Under the pieces are notes generated by a model that searched no databases, was not told the DNA's origin, and saw only the letters and a program-made list of their open reading frames with translations. From the NCBI RefSeq assembly GCF_052145335.1, contig NZ_JBKQOU010000223.1, positions 1-12,278 on the forward strand: DNA of 12,278 nucleotides, given 5' to 3'. Position 1 is the first letter of the stretch; each line of letters begins with the position of its first letter. The position numbers and the translations under genes are program-made. This stretch comes from Rhodoblastus sp052145335. Lineage in GTDB: Bacteria > Pseudomonadota > Alphaproteobacteria > Rhizobiales > Beijerinckiaceae. Shown piece after piece: positions 6,262-12,278 of this stretch.

Positions 6262-8865
6262 ATGGACGAAATGCTCAAGGAGTTTTTGGCGGAAGCGGCG
6301 GAGCAGATCGAAGCGGCGACCGCGCAGGTCGTCGCGTTCGAACGAAATCCCGACGACGCGACCTTGATCGCCAGCATTTTTCGCCTTGTTCACACGATCA
6401 AGGGAACTTGCGGCTTCCTCGGCCTCACCCGCCTGCAGCAGCTGACCCATGCCGCCGAAAGTCTGATCGGCGCCTTGCGCGAAGGGGCCAAAGCTACGCC
6501 GGAGGTTGTCTCCGCCATTCTTGCGGCGGTTGATCGCGTCAAGCAGATGCTCGCCGAACTCGAAGAAAACGGGCTGGAAGCCGAAGGCGACGATTCCAAC
6601 CTGATCGGCCTGCTGCAATATCACGTCGCTCTTTGCCAAGGGAAAATCGCCGAGGCGCCAGCCGTAGCCGCGGCTCCGGCGCCCGTCGAAACAGCGCCCG
6701 TGGCGGCAAAAGCCTCGGCTCCCGTCGCGGCGCCCGCGCCGATGAGTGCGCCTGCCATGGAACCGCTTCGCGGCGTCGCGGAAACGGGCGAACCGTCCCC
6801 GGGCAAGCGCGCGGAAACGATCCGCATCAATCTCAATACGCTTGAGCGCATCATGCAGCTGGTGTCGGAACTGGTGCTGACACGCAATCAGCTCATCGAG
6901 CTGACGCGGCACAAGGAGGACGAGACTCTCAAATCACCGCTGCAGCGTCTGTCGACCATGACCACCGATCTTCAGGACGCGGTGATGCGCGCGCGGATGC
7001 AGCCGGTGGAGCGGGCATTCGCCAATCTGCCGCGCATGATCCGCGACCTCGCCAACGATCTGCACAAGAAGATCGATCTCGTCACCGAGGGCGCCGATAC
7101 CGAACTCGACCGGCAATTGATCGAGCTGATCCGCGACCCGCTTACCCATCTTGTTCGCAATTGCGCCGATCACGGCATCGAATCGCCGGAGGAGCGCGTA
7201 CGCCTGGGCAAGCCGGCGACCGGCGTGGTGCGCGTGGCGGCGGCGCATGAGGCGGGACACATCACCATCGAAATCAGCGACGACGGCCGTGGCTTGAACA
7301 TCCCGAAGATCAAGGAAAAAGCGCTGGCGCTCGGTCTCGTCGACCGCGCGAGGCTGGAGCGGATGAGCGACGAGGAAATCTCGCGGCTAATTTTCGCCCC
7401 CGGCTTCTCGACTGCTGAGGCCGTGACCAATGTCTCCGGTCGCGGCGTCGGAATGGATGTGGTGCGCGAAAACATCCAGGCGATCGGCGGCTCCGTCGCC
7501 TTGTCCTCGACGCCGGGACTCGGCTCCCGCTTCTGCCTGAAAATTCCGCTCACCCTGGCCATCGCGCCGGCGTTGATCGTCGAAGCCCGTGGCCAGCGTT
7601 TCGCTTTGCCGCAACATTCGGTGGTCGAGGCGGTGGGCCTGAACGGCGGCGAGCACAGGATCGAATTCGTGCAGGGATCGAAAATCCTGCAATTGCGCGA
7701 AGCCGTCCTGCCGATCGGCAGCCTCGCGGAAATCCTGCGTCTCGATACTCCCGCCGGATTGGCGGGCGAGCCGGAGCAATTGGCGGTGATCATGCGCGTC
7801 GGCGCGCATTCCTTTGGCATTACAGTCGATGCGGTGACCGACGTTCAGGAAATCGTGGTCAAGCCGATGGGCGGCTCGCTGACGCATCTTGCCGCTTTTT
7901 CTGGCCACACGATACTCGGCGACGGTTCGGTGGTGCTGATTCTCGATCCCAATGGAATCTCCTTGTCGCTGGGGCTGGAACAATCCCGCGAAACCGCTTC
8001 TGCTCACGTCGAAAACACACGGGCGCAATCCTGCGACCTTACGCGCCTCGTCTATTTTCGCGCTGGTTCGGGCGCGTCGAAGGTCTTGCCGCTGTCGAAC
8101 ATCGCGCGGATCGAAACCGTGCCGTCGAATCGCATCGAGCAATCCAGCGGCATGATGCTGATGCGTCATCAAGGACGCCTGATGCCGATCGTCGCCGCCG
8201 CGCAGGACGTGATGGTCAAGGAGGGCGACAACACCGTCTTTGTCATCTCGCCCGACGGGGAGCCCTTCGGCCTGCTGGTCGACACCATCGTCGACATCAT
8301 CGAAGACCGCCTCGATGTCGAAATCGGTGGAGGAATCCCCGGCGTCATCGGCGTCGCCGACATAGAAGGCAAGGTCGTGGAGCTTCTCGACATCGCCTAT
8401 TTCCTCCATCTGGTGTGGCCTGGCATGGAAGCTGGCGCCAGCCGCGGCAAAAATCGCAAGAGGCGGCTGCTGTTGATCGACGACGCGGCTTTTTTTCGCG
8501 ACATGCTGGCGGCGACTTTGCAGGCGTCCGGTTTCGACGTCGTCAAGGTCGGTTCCGGCGGGGAGGCTATCGGCTGCGTCATGGCGGAGCCGGGTTTCGA
8601 CGCCATTCTTATCGATGTGGAATTGCCGGATGCGAGCGGCTTCGAAGTGGCTGGACGCTTGTACGACGCCGGAGCGCGCTCGCCGATGGTGGCGATTGCT
8701 CCCTATGCAACGCGAGAAATATCGCGCGCCGCCGAGGCCGCCGGCATGTTCGCGGCCGTTGGAAAGTTCCAGCGCAGCCAGATGATGGATCTCATCCGCG
8801 CCTGCGTCGAGCGTGGCGATGACGAGGCCGAGCATGACCTCTTCGCCTCAGGAGCGGCGGCATGA
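6262..8865 (+). CDS. cheA: Hybrid chemotaxis histidine kinase CheA with two CheW-like domains and a C-terminal receiver
   Basis: CheA autophosphorylates on its HPt histidine under receptor control and passes phosphate to CheY and CheB. The 867 residues read, in order: HPt (1-105) with His44 in RLVHTIKGTCGF; an Ala/Pro linker (130-180) with no recognisable P2 domain; dimerisation helices (186-245); ATPase domain with N-box HLVRNCADHGIE (296-307), G1 DDGRGL (340-345), APGFST (379-384) and G2 GRGVGM (393-398); a first CheW-like domain (about 433-572); a second (about 595-720); and a receiver (733-850). The receiver has Asp740/Asp741, phospho-acceptor Asp785 (ILIDVELPD) and Lys835, but Ala813 stands where Ser/Thr is expected. 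The fused receiver recalls CheAY proteins and FrzE, where it modulates or drains kinase phosphate. The stop overlaps the cheW start (ATGA). Confidence 0.96.
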   Translation: MDEMLKEFLAEAAEQIEAATAQVVAFERNPDDATLIASIFRLVHTIKGTCGFLGLTRLQQLTHAAESLIGALREGAKATPEVVSAILAAVDRVKQMLAELEENGLEAEGDDSNLIGLLQYHVALCQGKIAEAPAVAAAPAPVETAPVAAKASAPVAAPAPMSAPAMEPLRGVAETGEPSPGKRAETIRINLNTLERIMQLVSELVLTRNQLIELTRHKEDETLKSPLQRLSTMTTDLQDAVMRARMQPVERAFANLPRMIRDLANDLHKKIDLVTEGADTELDRQLIELIRDPLTHLVRNCADHGIESPEERVRLGKPATGVVRVAAAHEAGHITIEISDDGRGLNIPKIKEKALALGLVDRARLERMSDEEISRLIFAPGFSTAEAVTNVSGRGVGMDVVRENIQAIGGSVALSSTPGLGSRFCLKIPLTLAIAPALIVEARGQRFALPQHSVVEAVGLNGGEHRIEFVQGSKILQLREAVLPIGSLAEILRLDTPAGLAGEPEQLAVIMRVGAHSFGITVDAVTDVQEIVVKPMGGSLTHLAAFSGHTILGDGSVVLILDPNGISLSLGLEQSRETASAHVENTRAQSCDLTRLVYFRAGSGASKVLPLSNIARIETVPSNRIEQSSGMMLMRHQGRLMPIVAAAQDVMVKEGDNTVFVISPDGEPFGLLVDTIVDIIEDRLDVEIGGGIPGVIGVADIEGKVVELLDIAYFLHLVWPGMEAGASRGKNRKRRLLLIDDAAFFRDMLAATLQASGFDVVKVGSGGEAIGCVMAEPGFDAILIDVELPDASGFEVAGRLYDAGARSPMVAIAPYATREISRAAEAAGMFAAVGKFQRSQMMDLIRACVERGDDEAEHDLFASGAAA

Positions 8866-9347
8866 ACCACGAACCCGCGAAAAGCGTCGGCGAAGCCTTG
8901 CACGCGGCAGGCAATGCGCTTGACGGCTATTTCTCGATCAAGGTCGCCGACGACGCATTCGGCCTGCCGGTGAGCCGCGTTCAGACGATTTTTCGCATCG
9001 GTCGGGTCACCGTGGCGCCCGGCGGTCCGCGCGACATCGTCGGATTGGTCAATCTGCGCGGCAAGATCGTGACCGCCGTCAGCTTGCGCCGGCGTCTCGG
9101 CCTGACGCCGGAGCCGAGCGGGCCGGGCAGCCTGGCCATTGGCATCGAACATCGCAACGAGGCTTTTGCTTTGCTGATCGACGAAGTGGGCGACGTGCTG
9201 ACGCTGACCTCGGACACCGCCATCGCGCCACCGCCGCATATCGGCAGGCTCAGGGCGAAATTCGCCGTCGGCTATAACCGGGTCGGCGGACGAATTCTGC
9301 CGCTGCTCAATATTGATGCGGTGTTCGATTTCAGCGACCATCACTGA
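8862..9347 (+). CDS. cheW: CheW, receptor-kinase coupling protein
   Basis: CheW links chemoreceptor tips to the P5 domain of CheA in the polar signalling array. The start ATG at 8862 overlaps the cheA stop by four bases, a usual sign of translational coupling. The product has 161 residues and one CheW domain from about residue 20. Key features are FGLPVSRVQTIFRIG (33-47), the highly conserved GLVNLRGKIV (61-70, with Arg66 in the position of the receptor/CheA-contact arginine of E. coli CheW), LLIDEVGDVL (104-113) and the terminal GGRILPLLNIDAVF (142-155). It is a normal stand-alone CheW beside a CheA that already carries two CheW-like domains. Confidence 0.95.
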   Translation: MNHEPAKSVGEALHAAGNALDGYFSIKVADDAFGLPVSRVQTIFRIGRVTVAPGGPRDIVGLVNLRGKIVTAVSLRRRLGLTPEPSGPGSLAIGIEHRNEAFALLIDEVGDVLTLTSDTAIAPPPHIGRLRAKFAVGYNRVGGRILPLLNIDAVFDFSDHH

Positions 9348-9485
9348 TCCTGCTCATGTGCCCGGCGAACGCGCAGAATCAGGGCATTGAGAAGAAATTG
9401 CGCAGAACAATCAGGCAATTCCCGAGCGGGCCGGCTCGGGAGGTCGATAGCTAAAACGCCAAGAGGCTTCCAACGGAGTTGAACG
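9348..9485 (+). promoter_or_regulatory. cheW-cheY intergenic region with direct and inverted repeats
   Basis: This 138-base gap is the widest inside the cheA-cheR stretch. It holds an imperfect direct repeat (9371-9388 and 9400-9420, both beginning GCGCAGAA and containing TCAGG), an inverted repeat AATTGC (9396-9401) / GCAATT (9415-9420), and directly after it a strong GC hairpin at 9421-9440. cheY has its own good ribosome site (ACGGAG). The gap may carry an internal promoter or an RNA processing/attenuation element so that cheY and cheR are expressed at a different level from cheA. Confidence 0.45.
9421..9440 (+). repeat. GC-rich hairpin upstream of cheY
   Basis: CCCGAGC (9421-9427) and GCTCGGG (9434-9440) are perfect 7-base arms around GGGCCG. 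The loop itself is GC-rich and no T-run follows, so it is a poor intrinsic terminator on the plus strand; on the minus strand only a few mixed A/T bases follow. It ends 45 bases before the cheY start. It may act as an mRNA stabiliser or partial terminator. Confidence 0.5.
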
Positions 9486-9851
<366 letters not shown>

Positions 9852-9911
9852 AGCCTTTGCTTTCAGGCGTTGTTGCGTTGGTCCTTCCTTCAGTCGATTG
9901 AGTCTGCCGCC

Positions 9912-10748
9912 ATGTCCCGGACCTTTGTCGCGCTGCAGTCGTTTCTGCTGAAATCCTCGGGTCTGGCGCTGGATCGCGAGAAGCAATACCTCGTGGAGGC
10001 GAGGCTCACGCCCGTTTTCCGGCAGGCCGGTCTCAGCGGTCTGGACGAACTCGTCGCCAGGATCGACACCGATCGCTCGCTCGCCAAAAAGGTGACGGAG
10101 GCGATGACAGTCAACGAGACTTTCTTTTTCCGCGACCGGCAGCCTTTCGAGGGGTTTCGCCAGGCCGTCCTGCCGGAATTATTGAAATCCCGCGCCAGGA
10201 CCCGAAGAATGCGAATCTGGTCGGCGGCCTGTTCGACCGGACAGGAGCCCTATTCCATAGCCATGATTCTCGACGAGGAGGCCCGCCGATTGACGGGCTG
10301 GACGGTGGAGATCGCCGCCAGCGACATCGCCGAAACCGTGCTCAAAAAGGCCAGGGAAGGCGTCTACAGCCATTTCGAGGTGCAGCGCGGCGTGCCGACG
10401 CCGCATCTTCTGCGCTATTTCACCAAGCGCAAGGATCATTGGGCGGTCAATGAGACCATCAAGGCCCGCGTTGAATTCCACCAGCAGAATTTGATGAGCG
10501 ATTTTTCGCGGCTGGGCATGTTTGACGTCATTTTTTGCCGGAACGTGCTGATTTATTTCGCGAGAGAGCAGAAGAGCGACGTGTTGCGCCGGTTGGCGCG
10601 ATGCCTGGCGCCCGATGGTTATCTGGTGCTCGGGGCCGCCGAAAGCGTCATCGGCTACTCCCAGGAATTCAAGGCGCACCCGGAACACCGGGTGATTCTT
10701 ACCCGACGCTCCGCAGCCGCCACCGAATATTTGCGCGGCGGCGTCTGA
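9912..10748 (+). CDS. cheR: CheR, chemotaxis receptor glutamate methyltransferase
   Basis: CheR transfers methyl groups from S-adenosylmethionine to receptor glutamates, opposing CheB. I prefer ATG 9912, giving 278 residues that begin MSRTFVALQSFLLKSSGLAL like other CheR N-terminal helical domains; an in-frame TTG at 9870 would add 14 residues. Neither has a strong ribosome site. The N-domain spans about 1-75, ending with VNETFFFRD (67-75). The SAM-binding loop is IWSAACSTGQEPYSIAM (102-118), the acidic ribose contact is ASDIAETVLKKA (136-147), and the methylase motif is FCRNVLIYF (208-216). No C-terminal TPR extension is present, so this is the plain form. The gap after cheY is 60 bases. A small inverted repeat follows the stop. 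Confidence 0.95.
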   Translation: MSRTFVALQSFLLKSSGLALDREKQYLVEARLTPVFRQAGLSGLDELVARIDTDRSLAKKVTEAMTVNETFFFRDRQPFEGFRQAVLPELLKSRARTRRMRIWSAACSTGQEPYSIAMILDEEARRLTGWTVEIAASDIAETVLKKAREGVYSHFEVQRGVPTPHLLRYFTKRKDHWAVNETIKARVEFHQQNLMSDFSRLGMFDVIFCRNVLIYFAREQKSDVLRRLARCLAPDGYLVLGAAESVIGYSQEFKAHPEHRVILTRRSAAATEYLRGGV

Positions 10749-10758
10749 TCTTTGGCGA

Positions 10759-10775
10759 CAGCTTCGGGCAAGCTG
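10759..10775 (+). repeat. Small inverted repeat after cheR
   Basis: CAGCTT (10759-10764) and AAGCTG (10770-10775) are perfect arms around CGGGC, beginning 10 bases after the cheR stop. No T-run follows, so termination here is doubtful. It could mark the end of the che transcript or an mRNA 3' end; the 94-base gap to the next gene otherwise holds nothing I can name. Confidence 0.3.
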
Positions 10776-10842
10776 GCGGATCAAAATTTCGACGGCGCGA
10801 TGGCCCGGCGATGGTCGCCGCATCCGCACGGAGCCATCTTCC

Positions 10843-12066
10843 ATGCAGGCAATACACAAGCGCGCCGCGCCTTCCGCGTGCGCGCCCGGACCTTCGCTGA
10901 TCGGTCTTGCCGCCTTGACGCGCAAGGCGATGCGCGGCGAAGACCTGGCGTCGGTCGCACGGTCGCTGCTGCTGCGGCTTGCCGACGATTCCCGCGACGC
11001 AGCGGCGCTCCTCGATCTGTCGACCATCGAGCAATTGCTCGGCGCGAGCGCCAATCGCGTCGCTCTGCAGGCGAGGGCGCTGGAGCTGCGCCGCGCCTTT
11101 ACCCAAGCGCCCTCGCGCGGCGGGGCTTGCACGCTGCTGGCGCTGGTCGCGCCGGGCGATTTCATGGCCAATACGCCGCTGGAGTTCCTGCTAGAAGACG
11201 CCGACATTCGCGTGGATTATCTCTATGTCGACGCTGAGATGGATATTCTGGCGACGGCGCCGGCGCATGACGCGGCCATTGTCGCGGTGGCGGAATGCGC
11301 CGCCAACCGGCCGTTGCTCGCAGCGATCGCGCGCGTCGCCGGGCGTTGGCCGCAGCCTCTTCTCAATGCGCCCGAGCACATCGCCCGATTGACGCGCGAC
11401 GGCGCCTGGCGGCTGCTCTATGAGGAGCCGGGCGTGATCTATCCGCGCAACCAGCGTTTTTCGCGTCGGCAATTATCAGAAGCCGGGCGCGCGGAAAATT
11501 TTCCCTTCATCGTTCGTCCCCTCGAATCGCATGCTGGCGCGGGGCTCGAAAAAATCGAGGACAAGACTGAACTCGCCGCCTATCTGCAAAATCATGCGGA
11601 GGCTTTTTTCTACACGGCGCCGTTCATCGACTATCGCGGCGCCGATGGAAAGTTTCGCAAGACGCGCATTGCCGTGGTCGATGGCGAGCCCTTCCCGGTT
11701 CATCTGGCGATTTCGTCGCGGTGGATGATCCATTATCTCAACGCCGACATGGCGGAAAACGCCGACCATCGCGCCGAGGAAGCGCTTTTCATGGATCGTT
11801 TCCCGGATTTTGCGCGGCGGCATGCGCACACATTCGCGTTCATGCAGAAAAAGCTGCAGCTCGATTATTTTCTCGTCGACTGCGCAGAAGTCGGCAGCGA
11901 TCAATTGCTGATCTTCGAGGTAGGCTCGGCGATGATCGCGCATGATCTCGATTGCCCAGAAAACTTCGCCTACAAATCGGCGCCGATGCGTCGCCTGTTC
12001 GACGCTTTCCAGCGCCTGATTCTTTCACGTGCAGGCGAGGGCGGACCCTCCGGGGCGCCAGCCTGA
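10843..12066 (+). CDS. ATP-grasp-like protein of unknown substrate, between cheR and flgB
   Basis: The 407-residue product starts at ATG 10843 with GGAG nine bases upstream. Residues 18-90 are helical and TPR-like (DAAALLDLSTIEQLLG, RALELRRAF). Residues 96-185 have strand-helix alternation with a TLLALVAPGDFMANTPLEFL block (97-116) and a DAAIVAVAE strand, suggesting a pre-ATP-grasp Rossmann-like unit. From 218 the features of an ATP-grasp fold appear: FPFIVRPLESHAGAGLEKI (220-238), FIDYRGADGKFRKTRIAVVD (261-280), and a C-terminal block LDYFLVDCAE then LLIFEVGSAMIAHD (340-368). The usual metal-binding ExN is read here as E359-V-G, so ligase activity is not certain. Fold assignment is from my recall of RimK-like proteins in alphaproteobacteria; substrate is unknown. 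The context suggests modification of a motility protein, which is inference only. Confidence 0.8.
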   Translation: MQAIHKRAAPSACAPGPSLIGLAALTRKAMRGEDLASVARSLLLRLADDSRDAAALLDLSTIEQLLGASANRVALQARALELRRAFTQAPSRGGACTLLALVAPGDFMANTPLEFLLEDADIRVDYLYVDAEMDILATAPAHDAAIVAVAECAANRPLLAAIARVAGRWPQPLLNAPEHIARLTRDGAWRLLYEEPGVIYPRNQRFSRRQLSEAGRAENFPFIVRPLESHAGAGLEKIEDKTELAAYLQNHAEAFFYTAPFIDYRGADGKFRKTRIAVVDGEPFPVHLAISSRWMIHYLNADMAENADHRAEEALFMDRFPDFARRHAHTFAFMQKKLQLDYFLVDCAEVGSDQLLIFEVGSAMIAHDLDCPENFAYKSAPMRRLFDAFQRLILSRAGEGGPSGAPA

Positions 12067-12084
12067 GGCAAGATTGAAATTCTA

Positions 12085-12105
12085 AGCTTGCTCATCGAAC
12101 AAGCT
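12085..12105 (+). repeat. Inverted repeat upstream of the flgB ribosome site
   Basis: AGCTTG (12085-12090) and CAAGCT (12100-12105) are perfect 6-base arms around a 9-base loop in the 52-base gap between the ATP-grasp-like gene and flgB. The right arm ends two bases before the GGGAG ribosome site. It may fold in the transcript near the site of flgB initiation, or be chance. Confidence 0.35.
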
Positions 12106-12118
12106 CGGGAGATGAAAA

Positions 12119-12278
12119 TTGCAACCGCTGACGCTGTTTTCGCTCGCTTCGCAGAACGCGAACTGGCTCGCAACGCGGCAAGTGACGATTGCCTCCAATG
12201 TGGCTAACGCCAACACGCCTGGCTATCGCGCGCAAGACGTGGCGCCGTTCAACGCGGTGCTGTCACATTTGCAACTGC
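12119..12278 (+). CDS. flgB: FlgB, flagellar basal-body rod protein (partial, C-terminus off the right edge)
   Basis: FlgB is the rod protein closest to the MS ring and FliE. The visible 53 residues read QPLTLFSLASQNANWLATRQ from residue 2, then VTIASNVANANTPGYRAQDV, the conserved N-terminal rod motif with the FlgB-type order. The start must be TTG at 12119: an in-frame TGA at 12113-12115 lies just upstream, the nearby ATG at 12112 is in another frame, and GGGAG at 12107-12111 is seven bases before the TTG. FlgC is the main alternative, but the opening LFSLASQNANWLATRQ fits rhizobial FlgB. It probably opens a flgBC-fliE type operon continuing beyond the window. Confidence 0.88.
   Translation, partial: MQPLTLFSLASQNANWLATRQVTIASNVANANTPGYRAQDVAPFNAVLSHLQL

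Noticed and set aside
6652..6800. Ala/Pro-rich stretch in cheA as a tandem repeat or frameshift
   Set aside because: It keeps the reading frame, sits where CheA proteins have a flexible linker, and has no exact repeat unit.
5776..6912. Minus-strand open frame opposite the unknown helical gene and cheA
   Set aside because: It has low-complexity Arg/Gly-rich content, no ribosome site, and covers parts of two plus-strand genes with consistent coding character.
7387..8835. Minus-strand open frame of about 480 codons opposite cheA
   Set aside because: The sequence is rich in His, Arg and Asp with no motif, and the opposite strand encodes conserved kinase, CheW and receiver motifs throughout.
10179..11207. 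Minus-strand open frame spanning cheR and the ATP-grasp-like gene
   Set aside because: It crosses the 3' half of cheR and the following gap, and its Ser/Ala/Arg-rich product has no domain.
12112..12120. ATG at 12112 as the start of flgB
   Set aside because: It is in a different frame from the conserved FlgB sequence; the in-frame TTG at 12119 has the right product and ribosome-site spacing.

Overview
The window is a flagellar and chemotaxis locus from a GC-rich alphaproteobacterium, most likely a member of the Hyphomicrobiales (Rhizobiales). The gene set and protein style (FliM/MotA next to FlgF/FliI, MotA of 290 residues, FlgF and FlgB N-termini of rhizobial type, CheB of 346 residues) fit that order. 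I cannot name a genus from sequence alone; a Beijerinckiaceae/Methylocystaceae-like organism is a guess.

Layout, left to right. (1) Positions 1-1503, minus strand: motA then fliM (cut by the window edge), transcribed leftward, encoding the stator ring protein and the C-ring switch protein. (2) 1504-1809: a divergent intergenic region with an unusual nested set of palindromes in the flgF leader. (3) 1810-4441, plus strand: flgF, fliI and a small membrane-anchored protein of unknown function, closely spaced as one operon (proximal rod, export ATPase, unknown). (4) 4451-5491, minus strand: cheB, tail-to-tail with the preceding operon and only 9 bases away. (5) 5492-5727: an AT-rich divergent regulatory region. 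(6) 5728-10748, plus strand: an unrecognised helical protein, a hybrid cheA with two CheW-like domains and a C-terminal receiver, cheW, cheY and cheR. (7) 10843-12066: an ATP-grasp-like protein of unknown substrate. (8) 12119 to the right edge: the start of flgB, a proximal rod gene that probably opens the next basal-body operon.

How it works together. CheA with CheW would be coupled to receptors encoded elsewhere. CheA phosphorylates CheY, which acts on the switch containing FliM, and CheB, which with CheR sets receptor methylation. MotA is half of the stator; FlgF and FlgB are rod parts secreted by the export apparatus powered by FliI. No receptor, cheD, cheZ or motB is visible here. In the Sinorhizobium meliloti arrangement as I recall it, fliI is followed directly by flgB; here a whole che module plus two proteins of unknown function sits between them.

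The least ordinary elements are the CheA receiver, which lacks the conserved Ser/Thr; the absence of a visible P2 domain in CheA; the unrecognised protein immediately upstream of cheA; the ATP-grasp-like protein between cheR and flgB; the FliM N-terminus without the canonical CheY-binding motif; and the mutually exclusive hairpins upstream of flgF. I saw no RNA gene, mobile element, CRISPR array or convincing pseudogene.
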